Below are positions 9,292 to 18,143 of a DNA stretch of 64,000 bases, piece by piece (positions within the stretch are counted from its first letter, which is position 1; every line of letters begins with the position of its first letter). Source of the DNA: Mariluticola halotolerans. GTDB lineage: Bacteria; Pseudomonadota; Alphaproteobacteria; Rhizobiales; Devosiaceae. Position numbers and translations under genes: made by a program. The notes under the pieces were generated by a model. It was not told the DNA's origin, ran no database searches, and saw only the letters and a list, made by a program, of their open reading frames with translations. Location of the stretch: positions 3,268,001 through 3,332,000 of the forward strand of contig NZ_CP090960.1 of NCBI RefSeq assembly GCF_021611515.1, given 5' to 3'.

Positions 9292-11151
9292 ATGTCTAAA
9301 CTCGCCCCCAGCGCCATTGCCGCCGCCCCTTTGCGTGAAGCCCGTTATTGGGTGCCGCAGCTTGAAATTCGGCAAGCGGAAGATGGTACGGTTTATTTGC
9401 GCCAGACGGAGCCGCTGGATGATTATCCGGTCCGGTTTGCCGAGCGGCTGGTGCATTGGGCCGAAACCACGCCGGACCAGCTTTATCTGGCGGACCGGGG
9501 CGCGGACGGCGAATGGCGCAAGCTGACTTATGGTCAGGCGCTGGAGAATGCGCGGCGGCTGGGCACGGCCTTGCTCGACCACGGGCTTTCCGCCGAGCAT
9601 CCGCTGTTGATCCTTTCGGGCAATGATCTGGAGCATGCGCAACTGGCTCTGGCCTGTTATTATGCCGGTATTCCCTATGCGCCGCTGTCACCTGCCTATT
9701 CGCTGGTTTCCAAGGATTATGGCAAGCTGCGCGATATCATGACGCTGCTGGAGCCGGGGCTGGTTTTTGCCGCCGACGGGACCCAGTTTGGCAAGGCTAT
9801 CGATGCGGTTGTGCCAGCGGGCACGCCGGTTGTGGTGAGCCGCAATCCGGCGCGGGACAATACGGTCCTGTTCGACGAGATGGTGCAGACCGAGGCGACG
9901 GATGCGGTGGACACAGCGTTTGCCGCTATTGGTCCGGATACGATTGCCAAATTCCTTTTTACCTCGGGTTCGACCGGTTCGCCCAAGGCGGTGATCAATA
10001 CCAATCGCATGCTGGCATCCAACCAGGCGATGGTGCTGGATTGTTACCGGTTCATGGCCGATGAGCCGCCGGTTATTCTGGACTGGTCGCCCTGGAACCA
10101 CACGGCGGGCGGCAACAAGGTGTTCAACCTTGTGCTTAATAATGGCGGGACGCTTTATATTGATGATGGCAACCCCACCCCGGCGGGTGTGGCCAAGACC
10201 TTGCGCAATCTGAAAGATGTCGCCCCGACCTGGTACTTCAATGTGCCGCGCGGTTATGAGGAACTGGTGCCGGCCTTTGATGCCGACCCGGAATTGCGGG
10301 ACCATTTCTTCTCGCGCGTCAAAATGCTGATGTATGCGGGTGCCGGGCTGGCACAGCACACCTATGATGCCTTGCAGCGCCATGCGGTGGAAGCCGTTGG
10401 CTCCCGGGTGCTGGTGGCGGCGGGGCTTGGCGCGACGGAAACCGCGCCCTTTGCGCTGATGTGCACCTGGGATGCGGGTGTGGCCAGCAATGTGGGCATT
10501 CCCGGGCGCGGGATTGAATTGAAGCTGGTGCCGATGGACGGCAAGCTGGAAGCGCGGCTGAAAGGCCCCAGCATTACGCCGGGTTACTGGAAAGAGCCGG
10601 AGCTGACTGCGGGGGCGTTCGACGATGAGGGCTTTTATAACCTTGGTGATGCGCTGAAATTTGTTGATCCCGAAGATCCGGCCAAGGGCTTTACCTTTGA
10701 TGGCCGCACGGCGGAGAATTTCAAGCTGAGAACCGGCACCTGGGTGGGGGTTGGCGCGCTGCGGGCGGAGATGATCAACCGGTTTGACGGCTTGGTGCGC
10801 GACGCAGTGCTGACCGGGCTGAATGAGGACTTTATCGGCGCGCTTGTGCTGCCCAACTGGGCGGCGTGCCGGGCGCTGATCGGGGCATCTGATGCCATGT
10901 CGGACGCGGAAGTGGCGGCAAATGAGAAGCTGCGCGCCGTGTTCAAGGAAAAGCTGGTGGAATTTGGCAAGCACAGCACCGGCTCCTCGACGCGGGTGCG
11001 GCGGATGCTGATTCTGGACGTACCACCCTCGATCGATCTGGGCGAGGTGACCGACAAGGGATCCATCAATCAGCGGGCTGTATTGCGCCATCGGCCCGAG
11101 AAAGTGGCCGAGATTTATGCCGGCAGCCCGGCGGTGATCGACGACCGCTAG
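9292..11151 (+). CDS. Feruloyl-CoA synthase-like AMP-forming ligase
   Basis: Cytoplasmic acyl-adenylate-forming enzyme (ANL superfamily), 619 aa, most like the feruloyl-CoA synthase group, which activates hydroxycinnamates to CoA esters. Visible motifs: the ATP/AMP P-loop TSGSTGSPKA (about 224-233), GLGATETAPFAL, GPSITPGYWKEPE, YNLGDALKFVD, and a C-terminal TDKGSINQRA holding the probable catalytic lysine. The start has a strong SD (CAGGAGGATCC). An enoyl-CoA hydratase/lyase or vanillin dehydrogenase is not adjacent, so the aromatic pathway cannot be confirmed here; another carboxylate substrate is possible. It is monocistronic, followed by a strong terminator. Confidence 0.75.
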   Translation: MSKLAPSAIAAAPLREARYWVPQLEIRQAEDGTVYLRQTEPLDDYPVRFAERLVHWAETTPDQLYLADRGADGEWRKLTYGQALENARRLGTALLDHGLSAEHPLLILSGNDLEHAQLALACYYAGIPYAPLSPAYSLVSKDYGKLRDIMTLLEPGLVFAADGTQFGKAIDAVVPAGTPVVVSRNPARDNTVLFDEMVQTEATDAVDTAFAAIGPDTIAKFLFTSGSTGSPKAVINTNRMLASNQAMVLDCYRFMADEPPVILDWSPWNHTAGGNKVFNLVLNNGGTLYIDDGNPTPAGVAKTLRNLKDVAPTWYFNVPRGYEELVPAFDADPELRDHFFSRVKMLMYAGAGLAQHTYDALQRHAVEAVGSRVLVAAGLGATETAPFALMCTWDAGVASNVGIPGRGIELKLVPMDGKLEARLKGPSITPGYWKEPELTAGAFDDEGFYNLGDALKFVDPEDPAKGFTFDGRTAENFKLRTGTWVGVGALRAEMINRFDGLVRDAVLTGLNEDFIGALVLPNWAACRALIGASDAMSDAEVAANEKLRAVFKEKLVEFGKHSTGSSTRVRRMLILDVPPSIDLGEVTDKGSINQRAVLRHRPEKVAEIYAGSPAVIDDR

Positions 11152-11156
11152 ACGCT

Positions 11157-11189
11157 AATACCAGTCCGGCAGTGCCGGACTGGTATTTT
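11157..11189 (+). terminator. Intrinsic terminator after the acyl-CoA ligase
   Basis: A 14-bp perfect stem (AATACCAGTCCGGC / GCCGGACTGGTATT) with a 3-base loop AGT, ending in TTTT at 11186-11189, only 5 bases after the stop codon of the upstream gene. Confidence 0.85.
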
Positions 11190-11304
11190 CCCTGTTGTAT
11201 TATCGTTATCGCCTGTTGCAGCGTGAGCCAAAACAGGCATGCTGCGCCGGTCGCTTTCGGGTGACTGGCTTGTGGTATGCATTTGGCATTCGGGAGGGAT
11301 TGTG

Positions 11305-13314
11305 ATGAGCGACGGGGCAAAAATTCGTTGGGGTATTATCGGGCCGGGCGGCATTGCCAAGGCGTTTCGTGACGGGATCCGCGATTCAACCAGTGGGGAG
11401 CTGGTGGCCATTGGTACGCGCAATCCGGACAAGCCGGGGCTGCGCGATGATTTTCCGGTCGACCGGGTGCACAAGGGCTATGAGGCGCTGATCGCCGACC
11501 CAGAGGTGGACGCAATCTATATCGCGGTGCCGCATCCGGGGCACGCGGAATGGGCGATCAAATGCGCCGAGGGCGGCAAGCATGTGTTGTGTGAAAAGCC
11601 GATGGGGCTGACCGCGTTCGAGGCGGACGCGATGTTTCATGCCGCCGAGAAGGCGGGCACCTTTATGGGCGAGGCCTTTATGTACCGGCCCCACCCGCAA
11701 ACGCTCAAGCTGATCGAATTGATCAAGGCGGGGGTGATTGGCGAGGTGCGCATGATCAAATCCAGCTTTGGTTTTGCGATGCCGGAATTCATGCCCGAGC
11801 ACCGGCTTTATGCCAATGATCTGGCCGGGGGCGGGATTCTTGATGTGGGGTGCTATCCCGCTTCAATGGCGCGGTTGATTGCCGGTGTTGCGGCGGGCAA
11901 GGCGTTTCTGGAGCCGGTGAAGGTTTCGGGCATGGCGCATCTGGGCCAGAGCGGGGTGGACGAATGGGCCTCGGCGCTGTTGCAGTTTCCCAATGACATT
12001 ATTGCGGAAATTTCCTGCTCGGTTTCGGTGCAGCAGGACAATGTGCTGCGCATTCTGGGTACCAGGGGGCGGATTGAAGTTGCCGATTTCTGGTTTGCCG
12101 GGGGCAAGGATGGCGGCACGGGGCGGATCGAGATTTTCAAATCCGATGGCGGGCATGAAGTGGTGGACGTCACTGAAAGCCGGCACCTTTATGCGTTTGA
12201 AGTGGACGCGGCAGGGGCGGCCATCCGGGCGGGCCAGAAGGAAATGGAAAGCCCCGGCATGAGCTGGGCGGACACGCTGGGCAATTTGCGCCTGCTCGAT
12301 AAATGGCGGGCCGATGCCGGGCTGGTTTATGACATTGAAACCCCGGCGCGGCGGACGAAAACGCTGCGCGGTGATGTGCTGAAAGTCGGGCCGCTGCCGA
12401 TGAAGAAGCGGCAGATTGCCGGGGTCAGCCAACCGACATCGCTGGCGGCGCTCGGGTTTGAGTTTTTCCCCGCATTTGCCAGTGGCGCGATCCTGCTCGA
12501 CCGGTTTTTTGAGCGGGGCGGCAATCTGTTTGACACCGCCTTTATCTATGGCGGCGGCAAGACGGAGGCGATTTTTGGCGACTGGCACACGAGCCGGGGT
12601 CTCAAACGCGACGACCTGGTGGTGATTGGCAAGGGCGCGCATTCGCCGCTTTGCTATCCCGATGTGATCGCCAAACAGCTGGATGTTACGCTTGATCGCC
12701 TGAAAACAGATTATGTCGATGTCTATTTCATGCATCGCGACAATCTGGATGTGCCTGTGGGCGAATTTGTCGATGCCATGGATGCCGAGGTAAAGCGCGG
12801 GCGCATTCGCGGGCCGTTTGGCGGGTCGAACTGGACCAAGGAGCGCATGGACGAGGCAATTGCCTATGCAAAGGCCAATGGCAAGACGGCACCGGGGGCG
12901 CTATCGAACAATTTCTCGCTGGCGGAAATGATCAAGCCGATCTGGGAGGGGTGTATTGCGGCCTCTGATGACGGCTACAAGGCCTGGCTTAATGACCGGC
13001 AGATCCCCAATTTTGCCTGGTCGAGCCAGGGGCGCGGGTTCTTTACCGATGCGGCAGGGCGCGGCAAGCTGGACAATGAAGAGCTGGTGCACACCTGGTA
13101 TTCGGAGCGCAATTTTGTGCGCCGGGACCGGGCGATTGAGCTGGCGGCAAAGCGGGGCTGCCAACCGATCCATATCGCGCTGGCCTATGTGCTGGCGCAG
13201 TCTTTTCCGGTTGTGCCCCTGATCGGGCCGCGCACGCTTTGGGAACTGGAAGACAGCCTGTCAGCGCTCGAGATTGAATTGTCGCGCGAAGAAGTGGTCT
13301 GGCTGGAAGCCTGA
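11305..13314 (+). CDS. Fused Gfo/Idh/MocA dehydrogenase and aldo/keto reductase
   Basis: A single 669-aa protein with two oxidoreductases. Residues about 1-340 form a Gfo/Idh/MocA NAD(P) domain (WGIIGPGGIAKAF; CEKPMGLTA carrying the EKP lysine; GGILDVGCYP). From about residue 365 comes an aldo/keto reductase barrel with the usual tetrad in view: Asp and Tyr in FDTAFIYG, Lys in VVIGKGAH, His in VYFMHRD, plus the LIGPRTLWELEDSL cofactor region. Start chosen at 11305, where GGGAGGG lies 8 bases upstream; an in-frame start 22 codons earlier has no SD. Known families act on sugars and cyclitols; the substrate here is unknown. It ends 4 bases from the convergent prfC. Confidence 0.85.
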   Translation: MSDGAKIRWGIIGPGGIAKAFRDGIRDSTSGELVAIGTRNPDKPGLRDDFPVDRVHKGYEALIADPEVDAIYIAVPHPGHAEWAIKCAEGGKHVLCEKPMGLTAFEADAMFHAAEKAGTFMGEAFMYRPHPQTLKLIELIKAGVIGEVRMIKSSFGFAMPEFMPEHRLYANDLAGGGILDVGCYPASMARLIAGVAAGKAFLEPVKVSGMAHLGQSGVDEWASALLQFPNDIIAEISCSVSVQQDNVLRILGTRGRIEVADFWFAGGKDGGTGRIEIFKSDGGHEVVDVTESRHLYAFEVDAAGAAIRAGQKEMESPGMSWADTLGNLRLLDKWRADAGLVYDIETPARRTKTLRGDVLKVGPLPMKKRQIAGVSQPTSLAALGFEFFPAFASGAILLDRFFERGGNLFDTAFIYGGGKTEAIFGDWHTSRGLKRDDLVVIGKGAHSPLCYPDVIAKQLDVTLDRLKTDYVDVYFMHRDNLDVPVGEFVDAMDAEVKRGRIRGPFGGSNWTKERMDEAIAYAKANGKTAPGALSNNFSLAEMIKPIWEGCIAASDDGYKAWLNDRQIPNFAWSSQGRGFFTDAAGRGKLDNEELVHTWYSERNFVRRDRAIELAAKRGCQPIHIALAYVLAQSFPVVPLIGPRTLWELEDSLSALEIELSREEVVWLEA

Positions 13315-13318
13315 GCGC

Positions 13319-14932
13319 CTAGTTCCGCTCCCGGGTTGCCGAGAAGGTGATGTCGGGGGCGGTCTTTTTGGTGTGCTCGAACAGCCAGCGGTCCCGCACG
13401 AGGAAAACCGGCAGGCCGGCCCGGTCATGGGCGAGGTTGGTGCGGTTTTTGGCGATAAACTGGTCGAGCTGCTTTTCGGTATCTGCCGAAATCCAGCGAG
13501 CGGTTTCCACCCCAACCGTTTCACAGATGATGGGCACGCCATATTCGTTTTCAACGCGCGAGGTCAGCACGTCGAGCTGCAGCGCGCCGACGACGCCGAC
13601 CAGCCAGTCGGCCCCGAGCATGGGGCGGAAAACCTGGGTAATGCCTTCCTCGGCCAGATCATTGAGCGCCTTGGCGAGCTGCTTGGCCTTGATGGGGTCG
13701 CGCAGGATGACGCGGCGGATGATTTCGGGCGCAAAATCGGGAATGCCGGTGACCTGAAGATCGCGGCCCTCGGTCAGGGTATCGCCGACGCTCAGGGTGC
13801 CGTGATTGGGAATGCCGACCACATCGCCAGCGACCGCCTCGTCAGCGGTTTCGCGCTCGCGGGCGAAGAAGAACATGGGCGAGGAGACGGTGATATCCTT
13901 ACCCTTTTTGACATTGCGCAGCTTCATGCCGCGCTGGAAATGGCCTGAACAGATGCGCACAAACGCGACGCGGTCGCGGTGGTTCTTGTCCATATTGGCC
14001 TGCACCTTGAACACAAAGCCGGTGACATCCTTGGCGTCGGGCTGGATGGGCTCGGGCAGGGCAGGCTGGGGCTGGGGCGGCGGGGCCCATGCGGCGACGG
14101 CCTGCAGCAATTCGCCAACGGCAAGGCCCTTGAGGGCGGAACCGAAAAGGACCGGGGTCAGATGACCGGCGCGATAGGCCTCAAGATCAAATTCAGGCAG
14201 CATGGCGCGGGCCATGTCGAGGGTTTCGAGCGCCACGCCATATTCGGGCTGGTCGAAAGGCGTGCCGGACGCGGCCTGGGTCTGAAGATCGGCGAGGGTC
14301 TTGTCGCCGGGCTCGCCATTGGCCTTGATCAGCTTGCCGGTGGTCAGATCGATGCTGGCTTTATAGTCCTGCCCCATGCCGATGGGCCAGTTGACCGGGG
14401 TGACATCGAGCGCCAGCGTGTCGGCGATTTCATCGAGGATTTCCAGCGGTTCGCGGCCTTCGCGATCCACCTTGTTGACGAAGGTCATGATCGGGATATT
14501 GCGCAGGCGGCAAATCTCGAACAGTTTTAATGTCTGTTTTTCAATGCCGCGCGCCGCATCGATCACCATGATGGCGGCATCGACCGCGGTGAGGGTGCGA
14601 TAGGTATCTTCGGAAAAGTCGGAGTGGCCCGGCGTGTCGAGCAGGTTGAGGGTTAAACCCTGATATTCAAAGGTCATCACCGAAGAGGTGACAGAGATGC
14701 CGCGCTTTTGTTCGATTTCCATCCAGTCGGACTGGGTGCGGCGGCGCTCGCCACGGGCCTTGACCTGCCCGGCAAGCTGAATGGCACCACTGGCCTGCAG
14801 CAGTTTTTCTGTGAGGGTGGTTTTACCGGCATCGGGGTGGGAGATGATGGCAAAGGTGCGCCGGTTGCTGAACGTGTTCGCATCAGCGCGGCGCGGGGCC
14901 GCTGTGGTATCGGATAAGGTCTCGGTCATCAT
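13319..14932 (-). CDS. prfC: Peptide chain release factor 3
   Basis: Ribosome-associated GTPase that recycles RF1/RF2 after termination. About 537 aa (E. coli 529). G1 SHPDAGKTT, switch I around QKRGISVTSS, G3 DTPGH, G4 NKVD, then the RF3-specific C-terminal domains (AGDVVGIPNHGTLSVGD, GALQLDVLTSR). The start at MMTETLSD (14932 or 14929) is chosen by homology; an ORF extension of 18 residues upstream has non-family sequence. No strong SD is seen. It is separated from the acetyltransferase by about 180 bases with no gene, and it converges with the fusion oxidoreductase gene. Confidence 0.95.
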   Translation of the reverse strand: MMTETLSDTTAAPRRADANTFSNRRTFAIISHPDAGKTTLTEKLLQASGAIQLAGQVKARGERRRTQSDWMEIEQKRGISVTSSVMTFEYQGLTLNLLDTPGHSDFSEDTYRTLTAVDAAIMVIDAARGIEKQTLKLFEICRLRNIPIMTFVNKVDREGREPLEILDEIADTLALDVTPVNWPIGMGQDYKASIDLTTGKLIKANGEPGDKTLADLQTQAASGTPFDQPEYGVALETLDMARAMLPEFDLEAYRAGHLTPVLFGSALKGLAVGELLQAVAAWAPPPQPQPALPEPIQPDAKDVTGFVFKVQANMDKNHRDRVAFVRICSGHFQRGMKLRNVKKGKDITVSSPMFFFARERETADEAVAGDVVGIPNHGTLSVGDTLTEGRDLQVTGIPDFAPEIIRRVILRDPIKAKQLAKALNDLAEEGITQVFRPMLGADWLVGVVGALQLDVLTSRVENEYGVPIICETVGVETARWISADTEKQLDQFIAKNRTNLAHDRAGLPVFLVRDRWLFEHTKKTAPDITFSATRERN

Positions 14933-15113
14933 TGCCACCAATTTGCCGCGCTGCCCGGACATCGGGCAATGCGCGTGACAGCGCATCGCTTGTTTTGGGG
15001 CTTCCCGTCAAGGGCGGAGGCGGAATTGGGGCCGGTTGGGACGCGATTCTGGGCCAAACGCGGATTTTGGGGCGGCCGGACGCGGCAAGCGGTTCTGCGC
15101 CCGGCTTCAAGGT

Positions 15114-15746
15114 TTAAACGTTATACTTCTCGACAAAGGCCTCGGCGGTGAGGCGGCGCATGTCGGGCAGGGTTTCTGCCAGCTTTTCGCGTGGCCAGTC
15201 CCACCAGGCCATTTTCAAAAGGCCTTCAGCGGTCTTGTCGTCAAAGCGCTTGCGCAATTCTTTCGCCGCCACGCCGCCGACAATGGAATAGGGGGCGACA
15301 TCCTTGGAGACGACAGCGCCGGCCCCGATGACCGAGCCGGTGCCCACTGAAACGCCCGCCAGAACGGTGGCGCCATGGCCGATCCAGACATCGTGGCCGA
15401 CCTTGACGCCATTGGATTTGCGCCAGGCGAAGAATTCCTCGTCGTTCTCGCCCAGATCGAAGGCTTCGGCGCGATAGGTGTAATGGTGCTGGCTGGCGCG
15501 CCAGAGCGGGTGATTGCCGGGATTGAGGCGCACATCGCTGGCGATGGAGCAGAACTTGCCGATCTGGGTCCACATGACCTGGCTGCGGTTCATGACATAG
15601 GAATAGTCATCCAGCGTGCTCTCGATGAAGGAAACTTCGGTGGCCAGCTCTGTCCAGTCGCCCAGCGTGGAGCCGCGCCGGTCGGCGCTGGGATGGACGT
15701 TGGGGCGCTGCTTGAGCGAGGGCTTTTGCATGGGGACGCTCATCAT
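15114..15746 (-). CDS. Hexapeptide-repeat acetyltransferase, phosphonate-metabolism type
   Basis: Left-handed beta-helix acyltransferase of 210 aa (xenobiotic/chloramphenicol acetyltransferase fold). NRSQVMWTQIGKFCSIA, RLNPGNHPLWRASQHHYTYR and VGHDVWIGHGATVLAG...VGTGSVIGAGAVVSKDVAPYSIVGG show the hexapeptide repeats and the catalytic-loop His. The sequence resembles the subgroup found in phosphonate (phn) clusters (TIGR03308 as I recall it), but no phn gene is nearby, so its acceptor is uncertain. AGGGAAG lies 5 bases before the ATG. Confidence 0.75.
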   Translation of the reverse strand: MMSVPMQKPSLKQRPNVHPSADRRGSTLGDWTELATEVSFIESTLDDYSYVMNRSQVMWTQIGKFCSIASDVRLNPGNHPLWRASQHHYTYRAEAFDLGENDEEFFAWRKSNGVKVGHDVWIGHGATVLAGVSVGTGSVIGAGAVVSKDVAPYSIVGGVAAKELRKRFDDKTAEGLLKMAWWDWPREKLAETLPDMRRLTAEAFVEKYNV

Positions 15747-16110
15747 TCATCTTCCCTGAACAGGTGTTTTCATCAGTTCGCGCAGTTTAAGTATAATCAC
15801 GCATAGGGCCTTGGCAGTTATACAGAAATACACCCGGGCCGGTCTGCTGCTTTCGACACATTCATATCTGCAACCCTGCCGGATTTTGACTTCAGCCACC
15901 AAACCCGCAAGCCGATTCTGTTGCCGGGCTTGCGGGCGGTCACTAGCACAAGAGAGATGTCAGATATTTGACAGTGCCGGGTCCGGTTTGCGCGAAGCGC
16001 AGGCGGGCCGGGCGCATCTCGGCAGAACCTTTTTTTAAAAATCTTTCTCGCGCCGGGAACTTTATCCCGCTGGCGTCATCCAATGAGTGTTCCCGCGAAA
16101 AGGGAAGCAG
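15747..16110. other. Intergenic region with ECF-type promoter, otherwise no gene
   Basis: 364 bases between divergent genes. It holds a GC-rich hairpin (CCCGCAAGC ... GCTTGCGGG near 15905-15935), a T-rich run at about 16029 and the ECF-like promoter described separately. I see no credible coding frame. Confidence 0.5.
16055..16081 (+). promoter_or_regulatory. Candidate ECF-sigma promoter of the cupredoxin-sigma operon
   Basis: GGGAACTTT at 16055-16063 and CGTCATCC at 16074-16081, 10 bases apart, about 30 bases before the first gene. GGAAC-type -35 elements are typical of ECF sigma factors, and the operon ends in an ECF gene, suggesting autoregulation. The spacing is shorter than the EcfG/RpoE consensus, so this is tentative. 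Confidence 0.35.
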
Positions 16111-16563
16111 ATGAAAACGAGAAAGAAGAGACAGATGACCTCATTCAAAATCCTGTCGGGGCTGGCCCTGTTTTGCGCCATGACCGGCACCGCCTTCGCA
16201 CACGGACCGGCAGACTCGGTTGCCATGTCACCGCCCGATGCGCCTTTTCAGGCTGTGAGCGCCCTGGTGCCGCTGCCCGATTTTCTGCCGGGCATGGGCC
16301 AGCTTTTTGTTGATCCCGCAACGCTGCCTGCCGGCCCTTTCATGGCTTATGATCACGACGGCGCATTGGTCAGCACGATCTATATGCTGCCCTTGTCGCA
16401 ATTGACGCCGGATCAGGGGTTTGACGATCTGACCACCTCGGGTGCTTTGGTGGACCATGTGGACGTTGTCTACAATGCCGGCCATCCGGGCGTTGAAGAG
16501 CCGCATATTCACGTCATTTTGTGGCATGTAAGCCCTGCCGACGAGGAGCGTGTCGCCCAATGA
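16111..16563 (+). CDS. Secreted protein, TTHB210/DUF5602-like
   Basis: 150 aa. A basic N-terminus and hydrophobic stretch (ILSGLALFCAMTGTAFA) form a signal peptide with likely cleavage after AFA, so the mature protein is periplasmic. The mature part has PFMAYDHDGALVSTIYMLP and a His-rich C-terminal motif EEPHIHVILWH that may bind metal. The pattern resembles the TTHB210-like (DUF5602) family as I remember it; in Thermus that protein is controlled by a neighbouring ECF sigma factor, matching this operon. Start chosen at 16111, with GGGAAG 5 bases upstream. The stop overlaps the next ATG (ATGA). No function is known. Confidence 0.6.
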   Translation: MKTRKKRQMTSFKILSGLALFCAMTGTAFAHGPADSVAMSPPDAPFQAVSALVPLPDFLPGMGQLFVDPATLPAGPFMAYDHDGALVSTIYMLPLSQLTPDQGFDDLTTSGALVDHVDVVYNAGHPGVEEPHIHVILWHVSPADEERVAQ

Positions 16564-17123
16564 ATATCACCCGCAGACATCTGATCGGGTTGGGGGGCGG
16601 CGCTGCCGCTCTCCTGACCATGCCCGCAATCATACGTGCCGCCGAGCCGTTTGATATTGTCATGCAGGGCGGCAAAAATGGTGGCCATGTGTGGTTCGAT
16701 CCGATTGGCCTGCATATCCAGCCAGGCGACAGTGTGCGCTGGATCAATATGGACAAGGGCAATTCGCACACCGCAACGGCCTATCATCCGTCGCTTTTTG
16801 ACCATCCGCGCCGCATGCCCAGAAACACAAAGCCATGGGATTCCGATTATCTGCTGCCCGGCGAGAGTTTTGTCTTCACCTTCAGCAAACCGGGGATTTA
16901 TGACTATTATTGCATTCCCCATGAAGCTGCTGGCATGGTGGGCCGGATTGTTGTTGGCAGTGCGCGGAATGCGGACTGGTTGCGTTCCGGCACGGGCGAC
17001 AAGGGTGTGCCTGAGGCGGCGCTGAACATGTTTCCCGGGATCGATGCCATTTTGGGCATGGGGCGCGTCAGCATTGATGGCACTGAGACGCAACAGGGTG
17101 GTGCGGCACATGCACATTCTTGA
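16560..17123 (+). CDS. Tat-exported cupredoxin
   Basis: 187-aa type-1 copper protein. The N-terminus has a twin-arginine signal (TRRHLIGLGGGAAALL) ending near AIIRAAEP, so it is exported folded. Copper ligands of the plastocyanin/pseudoazurin pattern are visible: His in GNSHTATAYH, then Cys-His-Met in YYCIPHEAAGM. It would shuttle electrons or bind copper in the periplasm. It is translationally coupled to the gene before it (ATGA overlap) and overlaps the sigma-factor start by 14 bases, so the three form one operon. The C-terminal 50 residues after the copper site are not recognisable. Confidence 0.85.
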   Translation: MNITRRHLIGLGGGAAALLTMPAIIRAAEPFDIVMQGGKNGGHVWFDPIGLHIQPGDSVRWINMDKGNSHTATAYHPSLFDHPRRMPRNTKPWDSDYLLPGESFVFTFSKPGIYDYYCIPHEAAGMVGRIVVGSARNADWLRSGTGDKGVPEAALNMFPGIDAILGMGRVSIDGTETQQGGAAHAHS

Positions 17124-17802
17124 CCATTACACAGGTACCCGGCATGACCGCCCGCGCAGGCGGGAGGAGGATGTGTTTGTCGAAAAGGCCCGACAACACG
17201 ACGAGGCGGCCATAAGGGCCATCATTCAGCGCTACAACCAGACCATTTTCCGGATGGTGCGCGCGATCGTTCAAAGTGATGCCGAGGCAGAGGATGTCGT
17301 GCAGGAAGCCTATGTGCGCGCGTTCAGCAATCTGGAGAGCTTTCGTGGCGATGCCGCCTTTGGCACCTGGTTGATCAGGATTGCGCTGAATGAAGCTCTT
17401 GGGCGCAAACGGCAGCGGCGGGAAACCGACCTTTCCGCGCTTGAAACCTCACCTTCGGTTGACGTCATGATGGAGGCGTTTGGCATGGGCCATTCCCCCG
17501 TGAACCCTGAAAGCGACGCGGCGCGCGCGGAAATTCGGGCGCTGATCGAGACGGCGCTTGATACCTTGCCGGAAGTGTTCCGGATCGTATTTGTGATGCG
17601 CGATGTGGAGGGCTTCGATATCGCGGAGACGGCGGCGCTGCTTGAGCTTAATCCGAACACCGTCAAAACGCGGCTTTTCCGGGCGCGGGCGATGCTGCGC
17701 GAAGCCCTTTCGGCGCGTGTGTCACCCTATTTTGGTGACTTGTTCCCCTTCGATGGTGCCCGCTGTGCTGACATGGCTGACCGGGTGCTCGCGCGGCTCT
17801 GA
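17110..17802 (+). CDS. ECF-type RNA polymerase sigma factor
   Basis: 230 aa. Region 2: AEDVVQEAYVRAFSNLESFRGDAAFGTWLIRIALNEA. Region 4: LPEVFRIVFVMRDVEGFDIAETAALLELNPNTVKTRLFRAR with the helix-turn-helix. A C-terminal tail (FDGARCADMADRVL) follows, seen in several rhizobial ECF factors. No anti-sigma gene is adjacent, so control may be through the operon partners or transcription. The start at ATG 17110 has CAGGGTGG about 8 bases upstream and lies inside the cupredoxin gene; an ORF extension of 22 codons upstream is not family-like. Confidence 0.9.
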   Translation: MHILDHYTGTRHDRPRRREEDVFVEKARQHDEAAIRAIIQRYNQTIFRMVRAIVQSDAEAEDVVQEAYVRAFSNLESFRGDAAFGTWLIRIALNEALGRKRQRRETDLSALETSPSVDVMMEAFGMGHSPVNPESDAARAEIRALIETALDTLPEVFRIVFVMRDVEGFDIAETAALLELNPNTVKTRLFRARAMLREALSARVSPYFGDLFPFDGARCADMADRVLARL

Positions 17803-18143
17803 TTGCGATGCTGTTTTGGGCCACGCAACGGGGCTGGATATGGCGCGAAACAAAAAGGCCCCGGCGGGAATGAGACCGGGGCCCCAAGTGATGCGCTGGA
17901 GGTCACCTGGCGCATGGAGGCAAATTGATCCGCATGAACAGGGGGCAGATTAACGGGGGCAAGTCGTTAATCTGTAAGCATTTTCGCGACATTGCATCTA
18001 AATTGGGAACTGATTTTGATGACAATGCGGCCTAGTCTTGGCCGAGCAGCGTCATTTGAGGGGTATGGGCTTAATTGTGCCATGCTGCTTGCTCATGCAA
18101 ACCAGCTGGGACAAACAAGGCCATCAGCCTGGAGAATGAATGC
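17803..18143. other. Intergenic region holding the small RNA
   Basis: 341 bases between the sigma-factor gene and the alcohol dehydrogenase gene. Besides the minus-strand small RNA and its promoter (17852-18025) there is nothing recognisable; the last 110 bases should contain the dehydrogenase promoter. Confidence 0.5.
17852..17990 (-). ncRNA. Probable trans-acting small RNA with intrinsic terminator
   Basis: Read on the minus strand, the region has a promoter-like pair TTGTCA (18025-18020) and TTAGAT (18002-17997) spaced by 17 bases, then three stem-loops. Hairpin 1: AGATTAACG/CGTTAATCT (17947-17973) with a C-rich loop ACTTGCCCC. Hairpin 2: ATGCGC/GCGCAT (17891-17915) containing CCTCC. Hairpin 3: GGCCCCGG/CCGGGGCC (17857-17883) followed by TTTTT, a classic terminator. 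A second CCTCC lies single-stranded between hairpins 1 and 2. Anti-Shine-Dalgarno CCTCC motifs in loops are typical of alphaproteobacterial regulatory sRNAs. The predicted RNA is about 135-140 nt. I do not recognise the specific family. Confidence 0.6.
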
